This document shows, one piece after another, positions 16,426 through 25,635 of a stretch of 64,000 nucleotides of DNA. Both the position numbers and the translations under genes were made by a program. Within the stretch, counting starts at the first letter, position 1. Each line of letters begins with the position of its first letter. Source of the stretch: Thermoplasmata archaeon (GTDB taxonomy: Archaea; Thermoplasmatota; Thermoplasmata; Lutacidiplasmatales; UBA184); contig JAKIWE010000001.1 of NCBI GenBank assembly GCA_022750195.1, positions 1,114,672 through 1,178,671 of the forward strand, in the 5' to 3' direction. The notes beneath the pieces are model-generated. The model did no database searches. It was not told the origin of the DNA and was given only the letters and a program-made list of their open reading frames with translations.

Positions 16426-17940
16426 ATGGAGTACCGCTGGAAGGCGCTGGGCGTCGTCAGCATCGGGAGCCTCATGGGGGCGATCGACGCGACGGTGGTG
16501 ATCATCGCCTTCCCCCAGATCGCGCGCGACCTCTCCGCGAACCTCGTGAGCATGGTCTGGGTCCTGATGGTCTACATCCTGATGGGCACGGCCCTCGTCC
16601 TCTCGCTCGGTCGCATCTCCGACCTCAAGGGTCGCAAGAGGATGTACGGCGCCGCGTTCGGCGTCTTCCTCCTCGGGAGCGCCCTCTGCGGCCTCGCGCA
16701 GAGCGGCACGGAGCTCGTGGTGTTCCGGGGCCTCCAGGGGATCGGCGGGGCGATGCTCGTCGCGAACTCCTTCGCCATCCTCTCGGACGCCTTCCCGCCG
16801 AACGAGCGGGGCCGAGCCTTCGGGATCAACTCGGTCGTCTGGGGGACCGGCTCCGTGTTCGGCATCGTCCTGGGCGGTCTGATCCTCTCCGTCACCAACT
16901 GGCGGTGGATCTTCTGGATCAACGTGCCGATCGGCGTGGTCGGCTTGTTCCTCGCGAGGGCGGTGCTTCGCGAGTCGGCCTCCCCGGACCCGCGGGAGAG
17001 TTTCGACCTTCTGGCCGCCATCCTGTTCACGGCCGGCCTCGGGGCGGCGCTCCTCGGCCTGACCGAGGCGCTCCTCACGTCGTGGACGGATCTGGCCACC
17101 CTCGCACCTCTCCTCCTCGCCGTTCCGCTGTTCGCGGCGTTTTTCCTCTGGGAGGGCCGATGGAGTCGGGACCCGATCCTCCCGTTCGCCCTGTTCCGAC
17201 AGTGGCTCTTCACCGCCTCGCTGGCGGCGTCGGTCCTGCAGGGGATCGCCCTGTTCGCGGCGAACTTCCTCCTGATGATCTACTTCCAGGGGATCCGAGG
17301 GGTCTCGGTCGTTACGGCGGCCTACCTCCTGATCCCGCTCTCGGTCGCGCTCGGCATCGTCGGTCCCATCGGGGGCCGGCTCTCCGACCGGTACGGCGCC
17401 CGAGTGCTCTCCACGGTCGGGCTCGTCATCCAAGGCGGCGTCTTCCTCCTCTTTTCCACCATCCAAGCCTCGACGCCGCTCGCGACGGTCGCTCTCTACG
17501 AGGCGCTCCTCGGGGTCGGCGGGGGGCTGTTCTTCCCGGCGAACACCTCGGCGGTCATGTTGGGGGTCCCGAGACGTCAGTACGGGGTGGCGGCTGGGGT
17601 CATGATGACGGTCCGCAACGCTGCCATGACCCTCAGCTACACCCTAGGTCTGGTGGCGCTGACGAGCCAGCTGCCAGCCGGAGCGGGGGCGGCCCTGTTC
17701 GGCGGGGCGTTCACCTCGAGCTGGGCGGCCAGCCTTGGGTACACCCCCGGCCAGCTCAACGGTCTGTTCCTCACCGGCATGCACGCTGCGTTCCACCTCG
17801 CCGCGGGCTTCGTGTTCGCAGCCGCGGTCTTCTCCGCCCTACGGGGCTCCGAGGACCGAGGCGTCCAGCTCGGCACCGCGCACCACCGTCGCTACCGTCC
17901 CGCGCGTGACAGTGCCGTACCGGGTCCGTCCCTGCCGTAG
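16426..17940 (+). CDS. MFS drug exporter, DHA2 (EmrB/QacA) type with 14 spans
   Basis: A 504-residue proton-antiport exporter. GSLMGAIDATVVIIAFPQIARDL is motif D1-like (acidic residue in span 1), LGRISDLKGRKRMYG is the MFS motif A loop, FRGLQGIGGAMLVANS is motif B and GTGSVFGIVLGGLIL is motif C, the antiporter signature. The total span count fits 14. The usual role is export of cationic or amphiphilic drugs; the native substrate is unknown. It is a single gene between the pilin operon and PRPP synthetase. Confidence 0.9.
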   Translation: MEYRWKALGVVSIGSLMGAIDATVVIIAFPQIARDLSANLVSMVWVLMVYILMGTALVLSLGRISDLKGRKRMYGAAFGVFLLGSALCGLAQSGTELVVFRGLQGIGGAMLVANSFAILSDAFPPNERGRAFGINSVVWGTGSVFGIVLGGLILSVTNWRWIFWINVPIGVVGLFLARAVLRESASPDPRESFDLLAAILFTAGLGAALLGLTEALLTSWTDLATLAPLLLAVPLFAAFFLWEGRWSRDPILPFALFRQWLFTASLAASVLQGIALFAANFLLMIYFQGIRGVSVVTAAYLLIPLSVALGIVGPIGGRLSDRYGARVLSTVGLVIQGGVFLLFSTIQASTPLATVALYEALLGVGGGLFFPANTSAVMLGVPRRQYGVAAGVMMTVRNAAMTLSYTLGLVALTSQLPAGAGAALFGGAFTSSWAASLGYTPGQLNGLFLTGMHAAFHLAAGFVFAAAVFSALRGSEDRGVQLGTAHHRRYRPARDSAVPGPSLP

Positions 17941-18050
17941 TCGTCCTGCGTCCGGTGGACGTCGAGCGCGGCTCACGACCCCCGCTCGCCCTGCGCCGGG
18001 GCCAAGACTTTTAGGAGCGGGCCGGTCGTTGGGGCCGGAGAGCGAGCCCG

Positions 18051-18929
18051 TTGCACGTTCTAGGCGGCCCTTCGGCCGCGATGCTCGCCGAACGTATCTC
18101 ACGGGAACTTGGGAACGTACCGTTCGGGATCCCGTTCACCAAGCGGTTTCCGGACGGCGAGCTGTACGTTCGGGTCGGCGGTCGCCTCGAAGGGGAGGAT
18201 GTGGTCCTCGTGCAATCGACCCGCACCGACCGCGACGTGGTCGAACTGTTCCTGTTGGAGGACGCGGTGCGCGAAGCCGGGGCCCGACGACTCTACCTGG
18301 TGGTGCCGTACTTCGGCTACGCCCGTCAGGATCGGCGGTTCTTTCCGGGCGAGCCGGTCAGCGCCCGCTCGCTCGCCCGCCACGCGGCGTTCGACGCGGA
18401 TGCGATCGTCACGGTGGACCTGCATTCGCCGATCACCCTCCCGTCGTTCGGCAAGCCCGCCTTCGAGGCGAGCGGCATCCCCGCGATCGCGCGTCGCCTG
18501 AAGGAGCGCCCGGTCGACCTGCTGGTTTCACCGGACAAGGGAGGCATCGAGCGGGTCAAGCGCATGGCCGCGATCCTCGACCGCCCGTGGATGGCCCTCG
18601 AGAAGAAGCGGATCGATAGCGAGCGGGTCGAGCTGTACCTCCCGAGCGAGCTCCCCATGGAGCTCAGCGGGAAGTTCGTCGTCATCCTGGACGATGTCAT
18701 CTCGACGGGCGGGACGGTCGTCGAGGCGGCGAAGCTGCTGAAGCGGCGCGGGGTCGGCGCGATCACCGCAGCGTGCACCCACGGCCTGTTCCTCAAGGAT
18801 GCCTTCGAGCGGATCAAGGCCGTGACCGACGACATGTACTCGACCGACACCCTCGACAACCCGGCGGAAAAAGCGTCGGTCGCCCCGGACATCGCGCAGA
18901 TCCTCCTCACCCAGTGCGCCAAGCTGTAG
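18051..18929 (+). CDS. prs: ribose-phosphate pyrophosphokinase
   Basis: A 292-residue PRPP synthetase: ribose 5-phosphate plus ATP gives PRPP for purine, pyrimidine, NAD and amino acid pathways. A TTG start is used because MHVLGGPSAAMLAERIS aligns with the usual family N-terminus. GYARQDRRFFPGEPVSAR is the ATP/flexible-loop motif, VDLHSP is the metal motif, and VVILDDVISTGGTVVEAA is the PRPP-binding loop. The length fits the shorter archaeal class II-like form. TTTTAGG lies about 40 bp upstream. It is followed by an acetyltransferase after 15 bp. Confidence 0.93.
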   Translation: MHVLGGPSAAMLAERISRELGNVPFGIPFTKRFPDGELYVRVGGRLEGEDVVLVQSTRTDRDVVELFLLEDAVREAGARRLYLVVPYFGYARQDRRFFPGEPVSARSLARHAAFDADAIVTVDLHSPITLPSFGKPAFEASGIPAIARRLKERPVDLLVSPDKGGIERVKRMAAILDRPWMALEKKRIDSERVELYLPSELPMELSGKFVVILDDVISTGGTVVEAAKLLKRRGVGAITAACTHGLFLKDAFERIKAVTDDMYSTDTLDNPAEKASVAPDIAQILLTQCAKL

Positions 18930-18944
18930 CGGGGAGGCGGGCCG

Positions 18945-19892
18945 GTGGACGCCACGGCGCTCGTCCCGACGCGCGGCGCACCGGCCGAGCAGTTGCTCGA
19001 ACTGCTGGGGCTCACCCGGCGGGAGCTCCTCCATCGGGGGGAGCTCGTTCCTCCCCACTGGGTCGACGACGGGGTCGAGGACCTTCGAAGCGGACGGCTC
19101 GTGGGATGGTACGTCCCGCCGGCCCGCGCGCTCGCGTTCTACTCGCGGCGAGCCCACCGGGCCTACGGTCACGTGCACGTCGCGGACCCTACGGACCGGC
19201 GCGCATGGGCCGTCACCCTTCTGTCGAGCCTCGCTGACCAGCTGCCGCCCGAGATCCTCCGGCTCGACGCGGGGGTGACAGGTCTCGAGGAGGCCGAGGA
19301 GGAAGCGTTCGGTCGCGCGATGATGAGCCGACCTGGCTCCGAACTGGTCCGTCGGTTCGCGATGTCCGTCGGCGTCGCGGACGCCCCCGCACCTCCGAAC
19401 GTAGACCTTCCCGCGGCTGGGCTCACCCCGGTCTCGCCCGCCTCGGTCGCGATCGAGCTTCTCCAGCAGCTCGACGCCCGCGGGTTCCGCGGTTCCGTCG
19501 ATGCCTCCCTACTGGCCGACACCCCTGCGGAGAACGCCCGCCTGCTGGCCGAGTTGATCGGGGGCACCTACGGGCGCTTTCTCGCCGAGGCCTCGCGCGT
19601 GCTCGTGACGGGCGAGGGGACGCCCATCGCTGCGATCCTCTGCGCCGAACAGTCGTCGCAAACGGCGATCGTGCTCGACGCCGTCGTCGACCCTGCGTGG
19701 AGGCGGCGGGGCCTCGGGCTCTACCTGTTCCGGTGGAGCCTCCGGGCGTTGCGCGCTCTCGGGTACGGTTCGGCCCAGCTCTGGGTCACGGAGGCAAACG
19801 CGCCCGCGCGTGCGCTCTACGACCAGCTGGGGTTCCGGCCCTGGACGCGCTCTATCATTTACCGTTGGAGACGCGAAGCGCCGGTGACCTGA
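18945..19892 (+). CDS. GNAT acetyltransferase with a long N-terminal domain
   Basis: A 315-residue protein whose last 120 residues are a GNAT fold: IVLDAVVDPAWRRRGLGLYL contains the acetyl-CoA loop (R-x-x-G-L-G), and WVTEANAPARALYDQLGFRP gives the final helix and strand. The first 190 residues, with LVGWYVPPARALAFYSRRAH, are not a family I recognise and may be a degenerate second GNAT-like domain. GTG start. It probably shares an mRNA with PRPP synthetase (15-bp gap). Its last 34 bp overlap the convergent nuclease gene. Confidence 0.75.
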   Translation: MDATALVPTRGAPAEQLLELLGLTRRELLHRGELVPPHWVDDGVEDLRSGRLVGWYVPPARALAFYSRRAHRAYGHVHVADPTDRRAWAVTLLSSLADQLPPEILRLDAGVTGLEEAEEEAFGRAMMSRPGSELVRRFAMSVGVADAPAPPNVDLPAAGLTPVSPASVAIELLQQLDARGFRGSVDASLLADTPAENARLLAELIGGTYGRFLAEASRVLVTGEGTPIAAILCAEQSSQTAIVLDAVVDPAWRRRGLGLYLFRWSLRALRALGYGSAQLWVTEANAPARALYDQLGFRPWTRSIIYRWRREAPVT

Positions 19893-21235
19893 GTGGCGGC
19901 GCAGCCGCAAGCATCGCGGTAGGGACAGCGGTCGTACATCCAGGCCGGGCAGGCGGGGAGCTCGAGCGGATCGCCCTTCCCTCGGAGGCAGTCGACCACC
20001 TCTCGCGCCCGCTCCCCCCCGCGGAGAGCGAACGCATGGGCGTCCGGATAGTCGACGCGGTACGCCCGCAGACGCTCCTCCAACTCGCTCGACCGGGCGA
20101 CGCCCAGAACGAGGATCGCAGTTGACCCACCGACCGCCGCGGTCCGCAGGCCGAGGTCGGTGAAGTACTGCGGCTGCGCCCGGAGCATCGTCTCCGGCGT
20201 TGGGACGGTTCGCGCCCGGGTCACCTTGAGCAGGACCGGGACCTCGCGAAAGCAAGCGACGGATTCCTGGACCCACGGTGCCACGGGCGGCTTCCGAATC
20301 GATTCACCGACCGGACCGGAGTCGATCACCAGCGAAAGATGCGCGTAAAGGTCATCGCGCACGAAGGGCGGCTCGCCGGGCGCTCCGTCCCCGGCACCCG
20401 CCCGGACCGCCTGAAAGTACGCTCGCCGAGGGTAGATCAGGTCGGAGAACCGGTCCACCGAGGGAGCTTCCTCCGAGGCGGAGCTGGTCCCCTCGAGCCG
20501 CTCCTCCAACCTGTGGGTCTCCTCGGGATCCTCCCTTAGTTCCCGGATCGAGTCCAGAGCCGTCGTCGCGAGCAGAGGTTCGTCGCCGCGGCAAGGGCAG
20601 AGGTCGGCGGCGTGGAACTCGCAGCCCCGCGCCCACCAGGCGCACCGGGGCAAGCCGGTCGGGTCGGCGTGTTCGAAGGCCGAGGCGAGGACCTCGGCCC
20701 GCCGGACCATTTCCACGCGGATCGCAGCGAGGTCGCCCCATCGCACGCGGTACGCGCGAGGCTCGATCCGGTCGGCCTCCCCGCTCCGAACCAAGACGAG
20801 GTGGCCGCTAGGCCGATCGACGAGGCTGCAGTACATGGCCAGCTGCTCGAGGTGGCTGGGTCGAAGCTCCGGAAGGTCGGCGGCCGAGGGAAAGTCGCTC
20901 GAGGTTTTCACTTCGGCCGGGTCGTTCTCCTGCAGGTCGATCTGTCCAACGATGCCGTCGCGGTGCACCCTCACTTCCCGGAACGACGGGCCGGCGACGC
21001 GCCGACCGAAGCGCGCGTGGAGCTGTCGTCCCAGCTCCATCGCCTTCCGGCGGGCGGCCGGTACCGGCTGAGGATGCGTCGCCCGGAAGTACGCACCCCG
21101 TGGGTCGAGAAGGTCCGTCACCCAGACCGAACCTCGTCCTTCCAGCGCCCGGGACCGCTGTCGAAGCTCCTGCTCGAGCGCCTCGTCCCGCTGGACCTTC
21201 ACCCCGTCGAGCAGAGGATCCACCGATTCCGTCAC
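19859..21235 (-). CDS. double Cas4/RecB-like PD-(D/E)XK nuclease, second domain degenerate
   Basis: A 458-residue protein built of two related halves. The first half (about 30-240) opens VWVTDLLDPRGAYFRA, has GRQLHARFG (the helix with the active-site His), GIVGQIDL (Asp), AEVKTS (E-x-K) and HLEQLAMYC, then a Cys cluster CAWWARGCEF...CPC: a complete Cas4-like nuclease. The second half repeats the opening (FSDLIYPRRAYFQAVR) and a terminal Cys cluster (CPAWMYDRCPYRDACGC) but lacks a recognisable D...ExK core. No cas genes or CRISPR repeats are nearby, so a DNA-repair role is likelier than adaptation. It overlaps a convergent gene by 34 bp. Confidence 0.78.
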   Translation of the reverse strand: MTESVDPLLDGVKVQRDEALEQELRQRSRALEGRGSVWVTDLLDPRGAYFRATHPQPVPAARRKAMELGRQLHARFGRRVAGPSFREVRVHRDGIVGQIDLQENDPAEVKTSSDFPSAADLPELRPSHLEQLAMYCSLVDRPSGHLVLVRSGEADRIEPRAYRVRWGDLAAIRVEMVRRAEVLASAFEHADPTGLPRCAWWARGCEFHAADLCPCRGDEPLLATTALDSIRELREDPEETHRLEERLEGTSSASEEAPSVDRFSDLIYPRRAYFQAVRAGAGDGAPGEPPFVRDDLYAHLSLVIDSGPVGESIRKPPVAPWVQESVACFREVPVLLKVTRARTVPTPETMLRAQPQYFTDLGLRTAAVGGSTAILVLGVARSSELEERLRAYRVDYPDAHAFALRGGERAREVVDCLRGKGDPLELPACPAWMYDRCPYRDACGCAATQVTGASRLQR

Positions 21236-21330
21236 AGCTGGGGCCCTGAGCGAGAAGTCATCCAGCTTCCCTTTTGGCGCCGTCGCAGACCCCCGGGAAC
21301 GCCTTGTAGCCGGCGTCGCGTCGGCCCGGG

Positions 21331-22881
21331 GTGCCGTCGGTGGCTAGGGCCCCGCTGATCGTGGGTAGCGGGATCGCCGGTCTCTATGTCGCCCTACGGT
21401 GCCAAGAGGAGGGGCTACGACCGGTCGTGATCACAAAATCCACCATCGAGGAGTCGAACACGCGCTACGCCCAGGGCGGCATCGCGGCGGCCGTGGGCCC
21501 CGACGACTCTCCACGCCTGCACGAGCGCGACACCATTCGGGCGGGGGACGGGCTGGTCGACGTCGGGGCGGCCCGCCTCCTCGCGGAGGAGGCGCCCCTT
21601 CGGATCGCCGACCTGGTTCGGTTCGGGGTCCCTTTCGACACAGTTCACGGCCAGGTCGCCCTCGGCCGGGAGGCGGCCCACTCGCGGGACCGGATCCTGC
21701 ACGCCGGGGGCGACGCGACCGGCCTCCAGATCGAGGAGACCCTGAAGCGGAGGGTCCTCGACGCGGGGGTCCAGATTCGCGAGCGGAGCTCGTTGCGGCG
21801 GCTGGTGCCGAAGGCCGACGGCCACCTGACCGCCGTGATCGGCCGCGCCGACGGCGGAGCCGCGGACGAGCTCGACCCCTCCTGCGTGGTCCTCGCGACC
21901 GGCGGCGCGGGGGCCCTGTACCGGGAGAGCTCGAACCCGTCGATCGCCACGGGGGAGGGCGTCGCGATCGCCGCTCGGGCGGGCGCGTTGATCTGCGACA
22001 TGGAGTTCATCCAGTTCCACCCGACGGCGTTCTACCGCCCGGGGGCCCCAAGGTTCCTGATCACCGAGGCGATCCGGGGCGAAGGCGCGGTCATCCGGAA
22101 CGCCGAGGGGCACCGGTTCCTCCCCCAGTTCCACCCTGACGCCGAGCTTGCCCCCCGCGACGTCGTAGCGCGGGCGATCCACAACGAGCTCGTCCGTTCC
22201 GGCGACCCCTGCGTCTTCCTCGATGCGACGGCCCTTCCCCGCCACCGTCTGTTCGCCCGGTTCCCGACCGTCTGCCGGACGCTGGCTGGCTACGCTCTCG
22301 ACCCGTCCCGAGACCGGATCCCGGTCACCCCGGTGGCGCACTACATGATCGGAGGCGTCGCCAGCGACCATGACGGTCGCAGCACCGTTCCCGGTCTCCT
22401 CGTCTGCGGCGAGGTCGCCGCGACCGGCGTCCACGGGGCGAACCGGTTGGCGAGCAACTCTCTGCTCGAGGGCCTCGTCTTCGGCGAGCGGGTCGTCCGC
22501 CAACTTCTCCACCCGGTCGCGGGAGCCCCCGCCGCCCCGGGGCGTCAAGAGACCGTCGCGTGGTCGAGGGGCGCGGGCGACGTCGGGAGCGCCGAGGACA
22601 GCCGCGCGATCGCCGAACGATTGTGGGTGGATGTGGGGATCACCCGGGATGCGCGAGGTCTCGCCCGGGCTCAGCGGGCGTTCACCGCCTTGGGACGTCG
22701 GCTGGAACCTCGGGACGAGCGGACTCCGCCCTCGGTGCTCGCGAACGCGGCGCTCGTCGCGGCGCTCGTGACCCGGGCGGCGTCGCTCCGTACCGAAAGT
22801 CGGGGAGCCCACTACCGGGCCGACTACCCCCGGCGAGCCGGGGCCTGGAGGCTCCATCTCGGGCTCCGGCTCCGCTCCTGA
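21331..22881 (+). CDS. nadB: L-aspartate oxidase
   Basis: A 516-residue FAD enzyme that oxidises L-aspartate to iminoaspartate, the first step of de novo NAD synthesis. [17 protein letters not shown] is the FAD Rossmann motif. [36 protein letters not shown] and [26 protein letters not shown] follow the NadB/succinate-dehydrogenase flavoprotein pattern; the [13 protein letters not shown] end motif is typical of NadB. A C-terminal helical domain is present. NadA and NadC, its usual partners, are not in this window. GTG start. It is divergent from the nuclease gene. Confidence 0.92.
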   Translation: MPSVARAPLIVGSGIAGLYVALRCQEEGLRPVVITKSTIEESNTRYAQGGIAAAVGPDDSPRLHERDTIRAGDGLVDVGAARLLAEEAPLRIADLVRFGVPFDTVHGQVALGREAAHSRDRILHAGGDATGLQIEETLKRRVLDAGVQIRERSSLRRLVPKADGHLTAVIGRADGGAADELDPSCVVLATGGAGALYRESSNPSIATGEGVAIAARAGALICDMEFIQFHPTAFYRPGAPRFLITEAIRGEGAVIRNAEGHRFLPQFHPDAELAPRDVVARAIHNELVRSGDPCVFLDATALPRHRLFARFPTVCRTLAGYALDPSRDRIPVTPVAHYMIGGVASDHDGRSTVPGLLVCGEVAATGVHGANRLASNSLLEGLVFGERVVRQLLHPVAGAPAAPGRQETVAWSRGAGDVGSAEDSRAIAERLWVDVGITRDARGLARAQRAFTALGRRLEPRDERTPPSVLANAALVAALVTRAASLRTESRGAHYRADYPRRAGAWRLHLGLRLRS

Positions 22882-22901
22882 GCTGGACGGCCTCGCACAA
22901 T

Positions 22902-22910
22902 CGTTAAACC
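22902..22910 (+). promoter_or_regulatory. TATA-like promoter of the acyl-CoA dehydrogenase gene
   Basis: CGTTAAACC is centred 25 bp before the GTG start at 22931. Confidence 0.5.
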
Positions 22911-22930
22911 GCTCGACCTCTCGGCGCGGC

Positions 22931-24085
22931 GTGGACCTGACCGTCCCGTCCGAGGTCCGTGAGCTCGGGGCGGCGGCCCGGAAGTTCGTTCAGCGGGAGG
23001 TGGCTCCCGTGGCGGAGCGGATGGACCGGGAGGACTACTTCCCCCGCGAGCTGTTCCGCCGACTCGGCGAGCACGGTTTCTTGGGCATGACCGTCCCGGC
23101 GGAGTTCGGGGGCCTCGGCGTAGGCTACCTCGCGCAGGCCGCGGTCCTCGAGGAGATCGCGCGGGTGAGCCCAGCTCTCGCGCTCTCGGTGGGCGCGCAC
23201 GCCAACCTCTGCGTCGACAACCTCGCGCGGAACGGCACCGACGCCCAACGCTCGGAGTTCCTCCCGCGACTCATCAGCGGAGAGTGGATCGGGGCGCTGG
23301 CACTCACCGAGCCATCCGCCGGCTCGGATGCGGTGGCGCTCCGTACCCGAGCGGAGCGGGCGGGCCTCGGGTACCGGATTACCGGTTCCAAGCAGTTCAT
23401 CACGAACGGGCCGGTGGCCGATCTCCTCATCGTCTACGCGAAGACCGACCCCGCCCAGGGGTCCCACGGGATCAGCACGTTCCTGCTCGAGCGGACGACG
23501 CCGGGCTTCTCCGTCGCGAAGAGCCTCGACAAGATGGGGATGCGGGGCTCGCCGACCGGCGAACTAGGCCTGGACGGATGCCTCGTGCCCGCCGACCACC
23601 TTCTGGGAAAGGAGAACGACGGCGTGAGCGTGATGATGAGCGGGCTGAACGTGGAGCGGGCGGTCTTGGCCGCGATTCCGCTCGGCATCATGGTCGAATG
23701 TCTCGAGCGGTCGGTCCAGTACGCCCGCGATCGAGAACAGTTCGGGAAGAAGATCGGTCAGTTCCAGCTCGTTCAGGAGAAGCTCGCGAACATGTACACC
23801 GACCTCGAGACGTCACGCTGGCTCGTCTACGCCGCCCTCGACAGCGTCGAGCGCGACAAGCGCAACCTCCGCGCCAGCGCGGCAGCGCTGACCCACGCCT
23901 CGGAGGCGTCGACGCGCGTGGCCCTGGAGGCGATCCAGATCCACGGCGGCTACGGGTACATGCGCGACCTCCCGCTCGAGCGGCTCGCGCGCGACGCCAA
24001 GCTGCTCGAGATCGGGGCGGGGACCTCCGAGATCCGACGCCTGATCGTCGCCCGGGACCTTCTGGGACCGGGGTTCGCGGAATAG
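22931..24085 (+). CDS. acyl-CoA dehydrogenase
   Basis: A 384-residue FAD acyl-CoA dehydrogenase introducing the alpha-beta double bond. [16 protein letters not shown] and [21 protein letters not shown] are the two flavin-binding signatures. [22 protein letters not shown] and [32 protein letters not shown] close the active site, with the Glu of LLEIGAGT in the catalytic-base position of short/medium-chain enzymes. Its electron acceptor (ETF) genes are not in the window. With thiolase and methylmalonyl-CoA mutase it suggests fatty or branched-chain acyl-CoA oxidation. SfsA follows after 9 bp. Confidence 0.93.
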   Translation: MDLTVPSEVRELGAAARKFVQREVAPVAERMDREDYFPRELFRRLGEHGFLGMTVPAEFGGLGVGYLAQAAVLEEIARVSPALALSVGAHANLCVDNLARNGTDAQRSEFLPRLISGEWIGALALTEPSAGSDAVALRTRAERAGLGYRITGSKQFITNGPVADLLIVYAKTDPAQGSHGISTFLLERTTPGFSVAKSLDKMGMRGSPTGELGLDGCLVPADHLLGKENDGVSVMMSGLNVERAVLAAIPLGIMVECLERSVQYARDREQFGKKIGQFQLVQEKLANMYTDLETSRWLVYAALDSVERDKRNLRASAAALTHASEASTRVALEAIQIHGGYGYMRDLPLERLARDAKLLEIGAGTSEIRRLIVARDLLGPGFAE

Positions 24086-24094
24086 CCGGCGGCC

Positions 24095-24817
24095 GTGGAC
24101 CCGAGCTACCGGTACCCGGGTCGGGTGCGAGCCGTCCGGTTCGTAGCGAGGCCGAACCGGTTCCTCGCGTGGGTCCGACCGACCGCTGGCGGGACCCCGC
24201 GGCTCGCTCATGTTCCGAACCCCGGGAGGATGGAGGAGCTCCTCATCCCCGGAGTGACGAAGGGCTGGACCGTCGCGGCGGCCGCCGGGCGCCGCCGCAC
24301 CGGCGAGGACCTCGTGTGCGTCGTCCACGACGGCACGAACGTGTCGATCGACAGCAACGTTGCGAGCCGGGTGATCGGCCAGTTCCTCGGTGCGGGAGTA
24401 CTCCGCCCCCCTCGCCGGAGCGTTTGGTCTCGTGAGGTGGTGTGGGGAGGAGTTCGGCTGGATTTCGGCCGTTTCGCGGCGGGCGGGAGGCGGGTCGTCG
24501 AACTCCTCGAAGTCAAGAGCTCGAACCTGAAAGTGGGCCCTTCGGCGTTGTTCCCGGACGCCCCGACGACCCGGGGAGCCCGGCACCTGCGAGCACTGAC
24601 GCGCGCCCGCCGAAGAGGGATCCTCTCCAAGGTCGTCTTCGCCGTGCAGCGAGACGACGTCGCCGAGTTTCGGCCGAACCGGTATCTGGACCCGGAGTTC
24701 GCCCGCGCCCTCGACGCGGCCTCCGCAGCGGGCGTCGCTCTCGAGGCGGTCACTCTCCGCGTGGAGCCGGCCACGGTGCGGCTTGGTCGGAGAATTCCGG
24801 TCGTCTTGGACCGGTGA
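24095..24817 (+). CDS. sfsA: SfsA family protein
   Basis: A 240-residue SfsA. An N-terminal OB-like part (RFVARPNRFLAWVRP, HVPNPGRMEELL) precedes a nuclease-like core, VVELLEVKSSNLKVGPSALFPDAPTTRGARHLRAL, the family's hallmark. VFAVQRDDVAEFRPN and the final acidic region complete it. E. coli SfsA binds DNA and influences maltose metabolism; the E-x-K of the core resembles PD-(D/E)XK nucleases, so nuclease activity is possible but unproven. GTG start. It shares an operon with the acyl-CoA dehydrogenase gene by position only. Confidence 0.9.
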   Translation: MDPSYRYPGRVRAVRFVARPNRFLAWVRPTAGGTPRLAHVPNPGRMEELLIPGVTKGWTVAAAAGRRRTGEDLVCVVHDGTNVSIDSNVASRVIGQFLGAGVLRPPRRSVWSREVVWGGVRLDFGRFAAGGRRVVELLEVKSSNLKVGPSALFPDAPTTRGARHLRALTRARRRGILSKVVFAVQRDDVAEFRPNRYLDPEFARALDAASAAGVALEAVTLRVEPATVRLGRRIPVVLDR

Positions 24818-24876
24818 ACGACGGAGCGCCCGGCGGTCGATTACCTATTTGAACCCGGCGACGCATCCAGCGACCG

Positions 24877-25617
24877 ATGGCCGGTCGACCAGCTCCCGGG
24901 ACCGGACCCCAAAGCCTTCGCCTCGAGGTCCTCAAGGAGCTCCAGCAGCTCATCGACAGCCGGGAGTCGCGAGACCGCGTCGACCGTAGCCCGCTCGCCG
25001 AGACCAAGGGCCGCGAACACTGGGTGTTGCACCTCACGCTCCGCGCCCTGGAGCAAGAGCAGAGCCACGTCGACACCCTCATCGGCTCGGCCTACGCGAA
25101 CTTGGTCTCGCGACTCGAGGCCCTGGACGACCGTCTGGCGCGCGCGGAGGAACGCGACCGGGCGCTCGAAGAGGAGGTTCGAGGGCGGCTCGAGCGGCTG
25201 GGACCGGACCTCGGGGGTCAGCTCGCCCGCGGCATCGAGGACGGTACGAATACGGTTGCCCAACGGGTCAGCGAGCAGGTGCTCAAGGACCTCGAGGTCA
25301 AGTGGCGACCGATCAGCGACTCGGTCGAGGCGTTCGCTCAGGGATCGCGCCAGGTCACGAAGGATGTCGCCGACACCTACCGGGTGGCGACCCAGACCCG
25401 GCTCCTGCTCAGCGAGAACGCCCGCCGTATGACCGACCTCGGCCGCGACCTCGTCGCGCTCGAGGAGAGCCTCAAGCTCGTGGTCGCGAAGACGATCGAA
25501 GAGTACCTTCTCCCCATCGAACAGCGGGTCGCTCACCTGGAGTCCCAGCTCGGCGTGCCGACCCCGGCGGCCCGGGGCTCCCCCGAGAAACCGACCACTC
25601 CCGCGACCGGCGAGTAG
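24877..25617 (+). CDS. coiled-coil protein of unknown function
   Basis: A 246-residue, almost entirely helical protein. RLEVLKELQQLIDSRESRDR opens it, and residues 70-110 (LVSRLEALDDRLARAEERDR, then an acidic helix) and 160-225 form strong heptad coiled coils. There is no membrane span, cofactor site or catalytic motif. The end is Pro/Thr-rich. A TATA-like ACCTATTTG lies 30 bp upstream, and phosphopantothenate synthetase follows after 18 bp, so it is the first gene of that operon. A structural or scaffolding role is possible, but the function is not readable. Confidence 0.65.
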   Translation: MAGRPAPGTGPQSLRLEVLKELQQLIDSRESRDRVDRSPLAETKGREHWVLHLTLRALEQEQSHVDTLIGSAYANLVSRLEALDDRLARAEERDRALEEEVRGRLERLGPDLGGQLARGIEDGTNTVAQRVSEQVLKDLEVKWRPISDSVEAFAQGSRQVTKDVADTYRVATQTRLLLSENARRMTDLGRDLVALEESLKLVVAKTIEEYLLPIEQRVAHLESQLGVPTPAARGSPEKPTTPATGE

Positions 25618-25635
25618 GGCCGCCCCCGCCGCCGG

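Noticed and set aside
19859-21235. Cas4 of a CRISPR-Cas system
   Set aside because: No cas1, cas2, effector genes or repeat arrays are present nearby.
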